NCBI RefSeq assembly: GCF_040371085.1
Contig: NZ_JAMBMT010000001.1
Location: forward strand, 62,001 to 126,000
Direction of reading: 5' to 3'
Length of the DNA stretch: 64,000 nucleotides
Source of the DNA: Psychrobacter sp. AH5
Lineage (GTDB): Bacteria > Pseudomonadota > Gammaproteobacteria > Pseudomonadales > Moraxellaceae
Shown: piece by piece, positions 1 through 9,060 of the stretch
Position numbering within the stretch: position 1 is the stretch's first letter
How the letters are laid out: each line of letters begins with the position of its first letter
Notes under the pieces: generated by a model
What the model was told of the DNA's origin: nothing
Databases searched by the model: none
What the model saw: the letters and a program-made list of their open reading frames with translations, nothing else
Translations under genes and position numbers: made by a program

Positions 1-965
1 CAAAAAGCGCGAGCGGCATCATCACCGCCTTTGACTTTTGGTAGACCTTCGGCATCACTCTTTAATTGTAAATAAAAAGCTTGGGTAATGGTGCGTCCAC
101 GTGCGGAGCGATAAGGATCATCAAAGGTATGCTGACTGTGAAATGAGCCACGCAGTACTGGCTCTGGTACCTTGAGACGGGTCTCTTCGCGTAGCTCACG
201 GATACAGGCATCAAATAGAGTCTCTTTGGGGTTGAGAAACCCGCCCGGCAAGGCCCAAAGACCACGTCCCGGCATACTGCGGCGCTCAACAAGTAAGATA
301 TGTCCAGATTGCACCACCAAAGCATCGGCGGTCATGAAGGTCGGCGGATAGGGCGCCGCTTCCCATTGTTTTTTATACTTATCAATAAATCCCGCCTCTT
401 CATGCAAGCGCTGATACTCGCAGGTTTCTCTAAATTCGCTGAGCACTTGACGAGTCGCCTCAGGGGTACGCTCAGGGGTTGGCATCGCGCCCATCAGATA
501 GCTATCACGAATAGGAGTGGCGGATAGATTATGATAGTTTGGCACCGAGACTGAGGCCCAATAAGGAAATAGCGATAAATAGTAAGAAGAGCTGTCTTTT
601 GAATGACCGATAAGACCAATATCAGCGTTTAGATCGCCGGTAACCGAACGTACGCTAGCTTGGACATATTTAAGCCAGCGCGTGTCGTTATAAAGCGCGT
701 CATCAAGCGCTACGCAGTGGATTCTATCCGCCTCAGCTTTTGCATAAGCGCCTTTGATCATAGCAGTGCGCTCGCTGACCGAAAAAGGATTGCGCAGACT
801 ACGCGGCAGATTAGCAGAGCCAATAAGTATAATAACCGCATCTGCGCGTTTTAGGGCTTCATTGATGACGGCCATATGCCCGCAATGAAAAGGCTGAAAG
901 CGGCCGATAAAAACTAGATAATTATAATGTTTTTTATTATTTTTCTTGGCTGATGATTGGCTCAT
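1..965 (-). CDS. nadM: Bifunctional NMN adenylyltransferase / Nudix hydrolase (5' part, runs off left edge)
   Basis: My translation of the minus strand from ATG 963-965 stays open to base 1, so the C-terminus is missing. The N-terminal nucleotidyltransferase domain begins LVFIGRFQPFHCGHMAVI, with the HxGH nucleotide-binding motif. It ends near LSATPIRDSYLMG, the family's ISxTxxR-type motif. A Nudix domain follows, with the box GFLNPKETLFDACIRELREE; the usual Gly near its end is Arg. Known role: the first domain makes NAD from NMN and ATP, and the Nudix domain hydrolyses ADP-ribose-like nucleotides in NAD salvage. A GGAG ribosome site lies just upstream of the ATG. The gene has its own promoter region and is separated from the GST gene by a terminator. 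Confidence 0.88.
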   Translation of the reverse strand, partial: MSQSSAKKNNKKHYNYLVFIGRFQPFHCGHMAVINEALKRADAVIILIGSANLPRSLRNPFSVSERTAMIKGAYAKAEADRIHCVALDDALYNDTRWLKYVQASVRSVTGDLNADIGLIGHSKDSSSYYLSLFPYWASVSVPNYHNLSATPIRDSYLMGAMPTPERTPEATRQVLSEFRETCEYQRLHEEAGFIDKYKKQWEAAPYPPTFMTADALVVQSGHILLVERRSMPGRGLWALPGGFLNPKETLFDACIRELREETRLKVPEPVLRGSFHSQHTFDDPYRSARGRTITQAFYLQLKSDAEGLPKVKGGDDAARAF

Positions 966-1096
966 ATAGCTCCATTCCCTACGACAAACTTATTTATTAT
1001 GGCGACAAGTGTATGCAATGACGCTAATACTGACACAGCTTAAGAGTGGCTGACAAGTGTAAAGATGTTTTGTGGAAGCACAAATAGATGCTTTAT

Positions 1097-1123
1097 AAAA
1101 AACCCCTCTAAAAATAGAAGGGC
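1097..1123 (-). terminator. Rho-independent terminator after the GST gene
   Basis: On the minus strand CCCTTCTA pairs with TAGAGGGG around a short T loop, followed by six T residues. It lies 34 bases past the GST stop and before nadM, so it insulates the two genes. Confidence 0.75.
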
Positions 1124-1156
1124 TTTATAGTGATTATTTATCAAGCTAAGACTGAT

Positions 1157-1798
1157 CTATAGTGATTCAATCTTCTCTAGACCTTGTTGTTCAATGACGG
1201 CAGTCAAGCCATCATCAGCCTCCATACGTTTGATAAAGCCATTTATATTACTGTATTTGGATAAGTCAATCTCAAACTTCTTCGCCCAGGTTAGCGTTAT
1301 ATAGAGATAGACATCAGCCGTGGTTTTGGTGCCTGTTAAATAGTCCTGTTTACCCAATTGCTCATTAGGCAGTCTCATAAGATGAGCAATATTGTCTTTG
1401 GCTTTTTTCTTTAAGCTCTCTTGTGCCGCTTCTCCTTCCACAAAACCATCAGGACCGAACAGCGGCGCAAAAGCCTTGTGAACGTCAGCGTTAATAAAAG
1501 CTAACCAATGCATAATATCGGCTTTGCCCGCCGCTGAGGTATCCATACCAAAAATATTAGCCTCAGGATAATTGGCATCGATATAGACTTGGGTGGCGAT
1601 ATTTTGAGTGACGATGATGTCGGAGCCTTCAATGTTATCGACAATTGCAGGTACAGCGCCTTGTGGATTAATACGCAAATACTCTTCTGATTTGACTGAA
1701 TCATGATCTAGCAACTCAAGCTCATAATCAGCGCCAGTCCACTCCAAAGCGGTATGCGGCACGACTGCGCAAGTCCCTGGTATGACGTATAACTTCAT
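1157..1798 (-). CDS. Glutathione S-transferase family protein
   Basis: 213 residues, the usual GST length. The N-terminus MKLYVIPGTCAVVPHTALEW has the thioredoxin-fold strand and the Ser/Cys region that contacts glutathione. The segment NPQGAVPAIV carries the cis-proline conserved in the family. The C-terminal half is helical (KADIMHWLAFINADVHKAFAPLF). Likely a soluble enzyme or stress protein that conjugates or reduces substrates with glutathione; the substrate cannot be told from sequence. An AGGAG site lies 7 bases before the ATG. It is a single gene followed by its own terminator. Confidence 0.8.
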   Translation of the reverse strand: MKLYVIPGTCAVVPHTALEWTGADYELELLDHDSVKSEEYLRINPQGAVPAIVDNIEGSDIIVTQNIATQVYIDANYPEANIFGMDTSAAGKADIMHWLAFINADVHKAFAPLFGPDGFVEGEAAQESLKKKAKDNIAHLMRLPNEQLGKQDYLTGTKTTADVYLYITLTWAKKFEIDLSKYSNINGFIKRMEADDGLTAVIEQQGLEKIESL

Positions 1799-1911
1799 AA
1801 TTTACTCCTGTTAATTATTGATTATCATTATAAAGTCTAAACAGCGAGCTTAGGTAAGTCCGTTACCTTCTGTGAAGTTAGTAATAATAGTTGTAGCGCT
1901 ACTGATTAAGC

Positions 1912-2817
1912 TTAACTTGCATAGTTATCAATCCATGCAGCAACGGTAGGCCAAATCTCATTCGATGAATGGCGGCTCATTAGCACTCGCGTATGATCGT
2001 AATCTTCCAAATGACTGTTCGCCAACGAGTATTCGATAAAGACGTTATCAGCATTACCAAAATTATCAAAAAATAGCTTACAGCCGCGAGTAGGCGAGAC
2101 AAAACGATCGCCTTTGCCGCTGATAGCATAGACAGGAGGAGTTATATCTACCATAGCTGCTCGATAATCAAAATACTGATTTTTATCTTTATCTTTAAGA
2201 AAGCTACTTTTAAAATTTTTCTGTAGATTCCAGTCATACCACTGGCTCATGGTGTAGTAGCTCTCGTTAAAAGGCCCTAAACCCAGCTTTTTGGCAGGTA
2301 TATAGCCCAGTAACTTGGTGACTAATTTCAGTGCCAGTATTTGGGTGTATCTGATAGGAGTGGTTACGGCGCCGTAGGCTTGACAAGCAAAGGTGCTAAT
2401 ACTGTTTATTTTATCGATATAGTCAGGGTATTGGACTAAAAACATCGCCAGTCCAACACCGCCGCCGCTATGAGTCACACAGTGCAGGTTATCGAGTTTT
2501 AGCTCATCGAATAAATAGCAAAAAGTTGCTTCATAGTCATAAGTCGCTACCGTTTCGAAGTTAAATTCTTCGGTTGGTGAGGAGCTATGACCATGACCGC
2601 GCCATTCCATGACGTAGCAAGTATGACCTAATTGGCATAAGTAACTGGCAATTCCTAAACAGACTTTTTTATCTGAAAAAGTACCATGGGTTAAAAAGAT
2701 GTTTTGTGCTTTATGCGCTCTATGCGTTGTAGACTTTTCACCAGCAGCCGTGACTTTCCAAACGGCAACTTGCTCATTATCTCTCGTAGTTACTAGCTTT
2801 AGAGTTTCGGTAATCAT
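1912..2817 (-). CDS. Alpha/beta-fold hydrolase
   Basis: 301 residues with the alpha/beta hydrolase core. The oxyanion region is LTHGTFSDKKVCLG. The nucleophile elbow is VTHSGGGVG, where the classical GxSxG is TxSxG. The candidate acid is Asp in ISGKGDRFVSP and the candidate base is a His in the last 40 residues (SHLEDYDHTRVLMSRH). The segment YVMEWRGHGHS resembles the R-G-H-G motif of lipase and esterase relatives. There is no signal peptide, so it is probably cytoplasmic. No strong ribosome site is visible at this ATG, so the start is less certain than the fold. The substrate is unknown. Confidence 0.75.
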   Translation of the reverse strand: MITETLKLVTTRDNEQVAVWKVTAAGEKSTTHRAHKAQNIFLTHGTFSDKKVCLGIASYLCQLGHTCYVMEWRGHGHSSSPTEEFNFETVATYDYEATFCYLFDELKLDNLHCVTHSGGGVGLAMFLVQYPDYIDKINSISTFACQAYGAVTTPIRYTQILALKLVTKLLGYIPAKKLGLGPFNESYYTMSQWYDWNLQKNFKSSFLKDKDKNQYFDYRAAMVDITPPVYAISGKGDRFVSPTRGCKLFFDNFGNADNVFIEYSLANSHLEDYDHTRVLMSRHSSNEIWPTVAAWIDNYAS

Positions 2818-2908
2818 AAAAGCAGCTCAGGGCGATAAAGGGGGCAGAGTAAAAGCACTATCTTAACTTATTTTGATTAGTATATTTTTTACCTCTTTTT
2901 ATTATTAT

Positions 2909-2940
2909 AAAAAAGGCCAGTAAGAGAGTTGCTTACTGGC
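2909..2940 (-). terminator. Rho-independent terminator after the AhpD-like gene
   Basis: On the minus strand GCCAGTAAG pairs perfectly with CTTACTGGC around a 7-base loop, followed by CTTTTTT. It lies downstream of the frameshifted AhpD-like gene and before the hydrolase. Confidence 0.8.
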
Positions 2941-3038
2941 TGCTAATGGTTTTGTTTTTACAGTGCTTTGTTTTTTATAGTACTTTTTATAGTATTTAGC
3001 TAGTTTGCTTAGCTTTTATTGTATAACTCAGTTGCTTT

Positions 3039-3384
3039 TTAGTCCGCTTTACTAAATTCGTTAAATGACGCGACCGCCTCTGCTGCATACATCATCGAGG
3101 GGCCACCGCCCATATACACAAACGCCTAGAGTCTCAGCGACTTCTTGCTCTGTCGCGCCAAGTCTAACCAAAGCTTTGGTGTGAAAGCCAATACAAGCAT
3201 CACAGCGACCGCCAACGGCTAATGCCAATGCAATTAGCTCTTTGGTTTTTAGATCAAGTACGCCATCAGCAGTGGCCGCGGCACTAAGCTGTGAGAAAGC
3301 TTTGGTGGTTTCGGGTATGTTTTTATGTAGCTTTGCCATGTTGGTGGAGACGTGTTTGGTGATATCTTTGAATGATTTACTCAT
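3039..3384 (-). pseudogene. Carboxymuconolactone decarboxylase (AhpD-like) gene with frameshift
   Basis: The first ~90 residues are a standard CMD/AhpD-like domain with the redox motif CDACIGFH (CxxC plus His), preceded by LDLKTKELIALALAVGG. After GVCVY the open frame turns into GRWPLDDVCSRGGRVI and stops at 3061. A neighbouring minus frame continues in family style, YMGGGPSMMYAAEAVASF then NEFSKAD, and stops at 3039-3041. The break lies in the TATA run at about 3111-3118. Inserting two bases (TA) there restores the family sequence. Either a real 2-bp deletion or an assembly error. A strong AGGAG site precedes the ATG. The intact protein would be a small peroxidase-type thiol protein. Confidence 0.8.
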
Positions 3385-3932
3385 GGGTTACTCCTCTTTG
3401 GTTTGACATTTAGACCATATATTTAATATTAATTATTATAATATATAAATAAATATATTATATCAAGCCCCTTAATGCGGATTTGTTATAAAATTAAAGC
3501 CAACAGAGAGTGAGTGAGAATGACTTAACAGTAAACTTTGTAAAGATAGGAGATACTTGAAACTAAAGTCATCGGCTACATATAAATGAACAGCTTAAAG
3601 CTTTGTTAGCGATAGTCCGTTAAGGTCAGAGCTACTTTTATGCAACGATTTTGTTAGTTTTTATTAATTCATAGTGGCGCAGTCGGAATTGGCTGTTTAT
3701 TGCGTTATAATGAGCATACTGAACGTACAAAACCCTAGCTCGTTAGTATTGAACAATTCTAATAATAAATACTGATGATTTATAGACGGATGCTTACTTA
3801 GCTTTAACAGCTTTAGCTAATGAATAGCTGTTTACACAGTAATTCTGTTTAACTTATCTGACCATTATTACCCCTTAAAGACACTCAAGCTGCAAAAAAA
3901 GCGCACTAGTGTCCTAACATATAGGAAGCATT
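3385..3932. other. 548-bp spacer between divergent AhpD-like gene and nfuA
   Basis: No convincing ORF or RNA gene. The left part is extremely AT-rich and holds the minus promoter above. On the plus strand a TATAAT at 3706-3711 could be the nfuA -10, but no good -35 is visible. A small inverted repeat, AACAGCT (3806-3812) with AGCTGTT (3826-3832), lies in the nfuA leader. I saw no clear IscR site. Confidence 0.4.
3438..3466 (-). promoter_or_regulatory. Candidate sigma-70 promoter of the AhpD-like gene
   Basis: On the minus strand TTGATA (3461-3466) is followed by a 17-base spacer and TATTAT (3438-3443), 54 bases before the start codon. It sits in a very AT-rich stretch where chance matches are easy. 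Confidence 0.45.
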
Positions 3933-4622
3933 ATGAGTAATCAAAACCCAAGCGCAGCCGCTCCTGCTAACGCTGAATCAGCAGAATTTGAATCAGCGCT
4001 TGATACTGAGCAAACCCAGATCAAGAGCAATATTACTATCACCGAAGCTGCCCAAGGTTATCTAGCAGATTTGCTCTCCAAGCAAGATACTGACGGCATT
4101 GGTGTACGTATTTTTGTTGAGCATCCAGGTACGCCGCGCGCTGAGTGCTGTATGGCCTATAACCAACCTGGCGAAGAAGATAGCGCCGATCTCAAATTCA
4201 GCTATGATAGCTTTGAGGCCTTTATTGACGCCGCCTCTGTACCTTATTTAGAAGATGCAGTCATCGATTATAATAAAGATCGTTTCGGTGGGCAGCTGAC
4301 TTTCCGCGCGCCCAATTCAAAAGTGCCAAAAGTAGGCGCTGATGCGAGCATTGAGGAGCGTATTAACTATGTGCTGCAATCGGAGATTAACCCAAGTTTA
4401 GCGGCGCATGGTGGCGATGTGCAATTGCTGGAGCTGATCGAAGAAGAAGGCGTCGGCCTGACTGCTGTGCTGAAATTCGGTGGTGGTTGTCAGGGCTGCT
4501 CAGCGGTCGATATGACTTTACGTCAAGGGGTTGAGGTGCAGCTTAAGCAGCAAATACCAGAGCTGACGCAAGTGGTCGATGATACCGACCATACTCGTAC
4601 TGAAAACGCTTATTATAAGTAG
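3933..4622 (+). CDS. nfuA: Fe-S biogenesis protein NfuA
   Basis: 229 residues in two parts. An N-terminal degenerate A-type carrier (HesB-like) domain covers roughly 33-130 ([27 protein letters not shown]). A C-terminal Nfu domain carries the cluster-binding motif [13 protein letters not shown], with Cys186 and Cys189. NfuA carries [4Fe-4S] clusters from the assembly scaffold to target enzymes in the cytoplasm. About 30 Ala/Glu/Gln-rich residues precede the A-type domain, somewhat longer than the enterobacterial protein. ATAGGAAG precedes the ATG. It is a single gene with a strong terminator behind it. Confidence 0.93.
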   Translation: MSNQNPSAAAPANAESAEFESALDTEQTQIKSNITITEAAQGYLADLLSKQDTDGIGVRIFVEHPGTPRAECCMAYNQPGEEDSADLKFSYDSFEAFIDAASVPYLEDAVIDYNKDRFGGQLTFRAPNSKVPKVGADASIEERINYVLQSEINPSLAAHGGDVQLLELIEEEGVGLTAVLKFGGGCQGCSAVDMTLRQGVEVQLKQQIPELTQVVDDTDHTRTENAYYK

Positions 4623-4731
4623 GCTCTAAGTGAAAAATAAGCAAGCTCTGAGTAAAGATAAAGTATGAATTGACTTTGCTTATGAGATATATTCATTAAG
4701 TAATGAAAAATTCGCTATTCTTTTCATAAGG

Positions 4732-4762
4732 AAGCTGGGTTATGATTAACTCAGCTTTTTTT
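4732..4762 (+). terminator. Rho-independent terminator after nfuA
   Basis: AAGCTGGGTTA (4732-4742) pairs with TAACTCAGCTT (4747-4757) through one G-T wobble around the loop TGAT, followed by seven T residues. The hairpin covers the ATG at 4742, so that ATG is not the start of the next gene. Confidence 0.9.
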
Positions 4763-4819
4763 ATGCCTATCATTTGGCAAAATGTTTTTTTAATGATTAT
4801 AACGAATAAGGAGTACTTT

Positions 4820-6124
4820 GTGAGTGCAGAACAACTAGAAAACGGCAATAGCCAACGTTTAGAGACTTTAGCTATTCATGCCGGCTATACCGTAGAGCCT
4901 ACCACCAAAGCGGTAGCGGTGCCTATTTATCATACCAGCTCTTATGCTTTTGATAATACTCAGCACGGGGCAGATTTATTTGATCTAAAAGTCGCTGGCA
5001 ACATCTACACCCGCATTATGAACCCAACTAACGCAGTGTTAGAAGAGCGCGTTGCAGCATTAGAGGGCGGTATTGGCGGTTTAGCAGTCGCCTCTGGCAT
5101 GGCAGCGATTACTTACGCGGTGCAGACTATCTGTCAGGCAGGAGATAATATCGTCGCAGTATCGACGCTATATGGCGGTACTTATAATCTATTTGCTCAT
5201 ACGTTGCCGCGCCAAGGTATTGAGGTGCGCTTCTTTGATCATAACGACCCTGAGTCTATCCGTGATCTAATTGATGATAAGACCAAGATGGTATTTGCTG
5301 AGAGTATCGGTAACCCACTTGGCAATATCATCGATATTCAAGCGGTAAGCGATATCGCGCACGAATATGGCGTACCAGTGGTGATTGATAATACTGTGGC
5401 CACGCCAGCGCTTTGCCGTCCTTTTGAGTTCGGTGCTGACATTGTCATTCACTCATTGACCAAGTATATGAGCGGTACGGGCACCTCTATCGGCGGCGCT
5501 ATCATTGATAGTGGCAAATTTGCTTGGGGGGACTATCCTGAGCGTTTCCCGCTGTTAAACGAGCCAGATGTGAGCTATCACGGGGTAAATTTTGTCAAAG
5601 ATGTGGGCGCAGCGGCCTTTATTGCGCGTGCGCGCGTAGCACCACTACGTAATACAGGGGCAGCACTAAGCCCACTTAATGCCTTTAGTATCTTGCAAGG
5701 TATCGAGACTTTAAGTTTACGAATGGAGCGCCATGTACAAAACGCGCAAGCGGTCGCTGAATATCTAAAAGGCCATGATAAAGTCGCTTGGATTAAGTAT
5801 GCTGGCCTAGCAGATCACCCCGATCATAAGCTGGCGCAAAAATACATGAAAGGCACGCCATCTGCTATTTTAACGTTTGGCGTAAAAGGGGGCCGCGAAG
5901 CTGGTGCGCGCTTTATTGACGCTTTGCAATTGATTACCCGTCTAGTCAATATTGGCGATGCAAAATCTTTGGCAAGCCATCCGGCCACCACCACCCATCG
6001 TCAGTTAAATGCTGAGGAGCTTAAGCAAGCTGGCGTGAGCGAAGATATGATACGATTATCGATCGGTATTGAGCATATTGAAGATATCAAAGCCGACTTA
6101 GAACAAGCTTTGGCTGCCGCTTAA
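4820..6124 (+). CDS. metY: O-acetylhomoserine aminocarboxypropyltransferase / cysteine synthase
   Basis: 434 residues from GTG at 4820. This start is chosen because AAGGAG lies 7 bases upstream and the longer in-frame start at 4742 falls inside the nfuA terminator. It is a PLP enzyme of the Cys/Met metabolism family: YTRIMNPTNAVLEERVAALE near the N-terminus, VIDNTVATPALCRP with the PLP-contacting Asp, and HSLTKYMSGTGTSIGG with the Schiff-base Lys at about residue 215. The long insertion before SPLNAFSILQGIETL and the ASHPATTTHRQL motif fit MetY rather than MetB or MetC. It makes homocysteine from O-acetylhomoserine and sulfide. It stands alone; no SAM riboswitch was recognised upstream. Confidence 0.88.
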   Translation: MSAEQLENGNSQRLETLAIHAGYTVEPTTKAVAVPIYHTSSYAFDNTQHGADLFDLKVAGNIYTRIMNPTNAVLEERVAALEGGIGGLAVASGMAAITYAVQTICQAGDNIVAVSTLYGGTYNLFAHTLPRQGIEVRFFDHNDPESIRDLIDDKTKMVFAESIGNPLGNIIDIQAVSDIAHEYGVPVVIDNTVATPALCRPFEFGADIVIHSLTKYMSGTGTSIGGAIIDSGKFAWGDYPERFPLLNEPDVSYHGVNFVKDVGAAAFIARARVAPLRNTGAALSPLNAFSILQGIETLSLRMERHVQNAQAVAEYLKGHDKVAWIKYAGLADHPDHKLAQKYMKGTPSAILTFGVKGGREAGARFIDALQLITRLVNIGDAKSLASHPATTTHRQLNAEELKQAGVSEDMIRLSIGIEHIEDIKADLEQALAAA

Positions 6125-6155
6125 TACAATAATAAACATAGTAGTTACTCAAAAT

Positions 6156-6192
6156 AAAACTCCCACTTCATTTATTGAGATGGGAGTTTTTT
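6156..6192. terminator. Bidirectional terminator between metY and the adenosine kinase gene
   Basis: AAAACTCCCA (6156-6165) pairs with TGGGAGTTTT (6181-6190), with A and T runs outside the stem. It can serve both converging genes. Confidence 0.8.
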
Positions 6193-6285
6193 ATTTACCA
6201 GCTTAAAGCTCAAAACCACTCACAACTATAGATATAACTGTCGTTGTCATTATCAGCTAGCATTATAGGTTAGCACTATAGCTAG

Positions 6286-7305
6286 TTACGCGCTCAGTAC
6301 TCTGCGTGCAATGTCTTTGTACACTTGCGACTCTAAACGCGGGCCAAACTGTTGAATCACTTGCGCCGATACTTCGCCCGCCAGACGTCCGCATTCGGGT
6401 AAGGAGTAATGCTGAGACAACGCGTACAAAAAAGCCCCAGAGTAGTTATCACCAGCGCCATTGGTATCGATGACATCGATTACTTTAGGAGTAGGCACTT
6501 GATGAACGCTTACCTCTGACTGATTATCAGGCTTATGAGCGATCATAGTATCGTTAGCGCTATCGGTAACTACCGCGATGTGGCAATAATCGAGAAGGGC
6601 GCGAGCTGCGGCTTTAATCTGCTTCTTCTCCGTGAATAGCTTGGCCTCTTCGCTATTACAAAATATCACCGCGACCTTGTTACCAAGCATATTGAGCAGG
6701 CCCTCTTTGGCAAACTTCACTACCGCAGGATCTGCAAAGCTTACGGCAATCTTGGCATTATGGATACCGGCTTGATGACGTAATTTGGTCATAGCCGGTT
6801 GAATGGTTGCAGACATCGCTAGGTAGCCCTCTAAATACAACCAATCTGCTTTTATTAAAGCCTCAAAGTTGACGTTTTCTTCTGCGATATCAGCAGAGGT
6901 GCCAAGATAGGTTTGCATAGTGCGCTCACCATCGTCAGTCACCGCAACCACACAAGAGCCTGTCACACCGCCGCTATGAACTGACTGCTCTGAGGTCGCT
7001 ACTCCTGCTTTATTTAGATCTTGCAAATAAAACTGACCCGGCTCATCATCGCCTACGCGGCAAGCATAAAAAGGCTTACCGCCTAAGCTGGCAAAAGCGT
7101 ACATAGCATTAGCTGCTGAGCCGCCACCGGCCTGCTTTGAGGGTTCAATATTTGCTAATTGAAAATAGGCGAGCAATTGCTGCTGATCTTCAAACTGCGC
7201 TAGCGTCATATTGCCTTTGGTTAATGCCGTCTCTTCTAATTCAGCATCGCTAAGCACATATTCGTGATCCACCAAAGCGTTACCTACTGCTATTACATCG
7301 TACAT
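6286..7305 (-). CDS. Adenosine kinase-like PfkB-family sugar kinase
   Basis: 339 residues. The PfkB N-terminal signature AGGGSAANAMYAFASLGGK binds substrate. The C-terminal signature VIDTNGAGDNYSGAFLYAL holds the catalytic Asp and the GAGD anion hole. The start YDVIAVGNALVDHEY is typical of bacterial adenosine kinase-like proteins, which phosphorylate nucleosides such as adenosine using ATP. AAGGAGG lies 6 bases upstream of the ATG. The kinase fold is certain; the exact substrate is inferred from similarity. Confidence 0.85.
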   Translation of the reverse strand: MYDVIAVGNALVDHEYVLSDAELEETALTKGNMTLAQFEDQQQLLAYFQLANIEPSKQAGGGSAANAMYAFASLGGKPFYACRVGDDEPGQFYLQDLNKAGVATSEQSVHSGGVTGSCVVAVTDDGERTMQTYLGTSADIAEENVNFEALIKADWLYLEGYLAMSATIQPAMTKLRHQAGIHNAKIAVSFADPAVVKFAKEGLLNMLGNKVAVIFCNSEEAKLFTEKKQIKAAARALLDYCHIAVVTDSANDTMIAHKPDNQSEVSVHQVPTPKVIDVIDTNGAGDNYSGAFLYALSQHYSLPECGRLAGEVSAQVIQQFGPRLESQVYKDIARRVLSA

Positions 7306-7404
7306 GACTTGCCTCCTTAAATGAGCTAAAAACTGTGTTTTAAAACCTATGTTTTAAGATAAGTAGTTTAAAATCTATCAAATTGTTATCACCAATCAAC
7401 TATC

Positions 7405-8340
7405 TTACGCCTGCAGCTCAAGTAAACGCTGATACAAGGCATTTTTTTTGACGCCAGTGAGATCAGCGGCCAAAGCTGCAGCTTTTTTTACTGACAAGTC
7501 CTCTAGTAGCCGCATTAGTAGTTGGTCATGGACACTAATATCATCGCTATCTTGGACGCTAGCTGCTCCTGCAACCACTACTACGATTTCGCCGCGCTGC
7601 TGATTATCATCAGCTTTGACAAACTCAATCAGCTCAGCAAGTGTGGTTTTATGTACCGTTTCAAAGGTTTTGGTTAGCTCGCGACAAAAGGTCGCCTCGC
7701 GCTCAGCACCGAAGACGGCCGCCATATCGGTTAAGCTTGCGATGATGCGATGCGGCGCTTCATAAAATATCAAGGTTTCTGTACGCGACTTTAGCGCCTC
7801 AAGTTGTTTTTGACGGCCATGAGTTTTGGCATTCAAAAAACCAATGAAGCTAAAGCGATTGGAGGGTAGGCCTGCAACCGATAGCGCAGCGATAGCGGCT
7901 GAAGCGCCAACAATAGGCGAGACGGTGACTCCGGCATCGTGAGCAGCTTGTACTAACTGATAGCCCGGATCGCTGACTAATGGCGTGCCAGCATCACTAA
8001 TTAGCGCCACCGAATGGCCTTGCTGGATCATCTCAATGATTTTTGGGGTTTGAATAGCGCTATTGTGTTCATGATAAGCCCAAAGCTTATTATGGCCTTT
8101 TTTATTAGCGTCGTTATCTGTTAAAGCATCTGCTTCGTCATTGCGAACATCGGCTACTTTGTCAGCTTTAGTGTTTATACCAAAATGTGATAGTAACTTG
8201 CCTGAGGTGCGAGTGTCTTCGCAAGCGATAATAGCGACTTGCTTTAGCGTCTCAATGGCGTGAGGGGTCATGTCGGCCATATTGCCAATAGGGGTCGCCA
8301 CAATGTATAAACACGCCGGCATCTTGGTAGGGGTAGACAT
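7405..8340 (-). CDS. rsmI: 16S rRNA 2'-O-ribose C1402 methyltransferase RsmI
   Basis: 311 residues of the tetrapyrrole-methylase fold. Family motifs: LYIVATPIGNMADMTPHAIE at the N-terminus, VALISDAGTPLVSDPGYQLV, GASAAIAALSVAGLP and FYEAPHRI. It methylates the ribose of C1402 in the decoding centre with SAM. Residues about 57-85 form a polar Asp/Asn/Lys-rich insertion between the ACEDTRTSGKLL segment and the conserved HEHN motif. This stretch is normally short, so it looks like a surface-loop expansion. It is divergent from yraN, a pairing common in gammaproteobacteria. Confidence 0.93.
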   Translation of the reverse strand: MSTPTKMPACLYIVATPIGNMADMTPHAIETLKQVAIIACEDTRTSGKLLSHFGINTKADKVADVRNDEADALTDNDANKKGHNKLWAYHEHNSAIQTPKIIEMIQQGHSVALISDAGTPLVSDPGYQLVQAAHDAGVTVSPIVGASAAIAALSVAGLPSNRFSFIGFLNAKTHGRQKQLEALKSRTETLIFYEAPHRIIASLTDMAAVFGAEREATFCRELTKTFETVHKTTLAELIEFVKADDNQQRGEIVVVVAGAASVQDSDDISVHDQLLMRLLEDLSVKKAAALAADLTGVKKNALYQRLLELQA

Positions 8341-8468
8341 GAAAACCTCATTAGAAAAATTAAAAATAGCCTCTCAAGGAGGTACAAGTTGCGCCTTTAT
8401 TGAGTAACTAGTGCATTTAAGTAAATGTTATAAATAATAGCATGCGCCAAAAACCTAGCTAGTTTAGC

Positions 8469-8975
8469 ATGTTGTGCTATGATAATTCTGAAATGTTGAG
8501 CAGACTAATTAGCGCTATGGCGGATAGAAAGGTAGACAAAAAGGCAGATAATAAGCCCCTAGTATTAAGCTCACCCAAGCAGCGTCAAGGTAGCCATTAT
8601 GAGCGCCAAGCTTGTCAGTATCTACAAGCAAAAGGGCTAATTCTTATTGCTCAAAACTGGCAACAGCCCAAAGTTGGCGAGCTAGATTTGGTGATGTTAG
8701 AGGTTGGCGCGACATGGTCGACTTTGGTATTTATTGAAGTACGTCAGCGCCGGCTGTCAGCTTTTGGCGATGCTGCCCTCAGTGTCACCCCTGCCAAACA
8801 AAATAAAATTATCAAAACTGCCAAATACTTTTTATACAAGCATCCCAAATACGCAGATCTTGACTGCCGTTTTGATGTGATTGCTTATAATATAAATCAA
8901 TCGACTACGGCAGGCGCTTCACAGCTAGCTCAGCCTGAGTGGTTAGCAGGAGCTTTTATAGCCAAGGCTTGGTAA
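8469..8975 (+). CDS. yraN: YraN family (UPF0102) nuclease-like protein
   Basis: 168 residues. The core resembles a Holliday-junction-resolvase/restriction-like fold: GSHYERQACQYLQAKGL, VGELDLVM with the conserved Asp, FIEVRQR with the E-x-R motif, and KIIKTAKYFLYKHP. Function in the cell is not established. The N-terminus is about 38 residues longer than the conserved domain. ATGs at 8469, 8493 and 8517 are all possible and none has a good ribosome site. It starts 128 bases from the divergent rsmI. Confidence 0.82.
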   Translation: MLCYDNSEMLSRLISAMADRKVDKKADNKPLVLSSPKQRQGSHYERQACQYLQAKGLILIAQNWQQPKVGELDLVMLEVGATWSTLVFIEVRQRRLSAFGDAALSVTPAKQNKIIKTAKYFLYKHPKYADLDCRFDVIAYNINQSTTAGASQLAQPEWLAGAFIAKAW

Positions 8976-9060
8976 TGATATTATATAGGGCTTATACGCC
9001 TATTTATTGGACTTAATTTATTTAGATTAATGACATCAATGACGCTTTAGGAGATAACTA

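Noticed and set aside
3720-3932. IscR binding site before nfuA
   Set aside because: No sequence fits the type 1 or type 2 consensus well enough to claim.
4742-4819. Longer N-terminus for metY from ATG 4742
   Set aside because: The ATG is inside the nfuA terminator hairpin. GTG 4820 has a correctly spaced AAGGAG, and the extra residues have no family counterpart.
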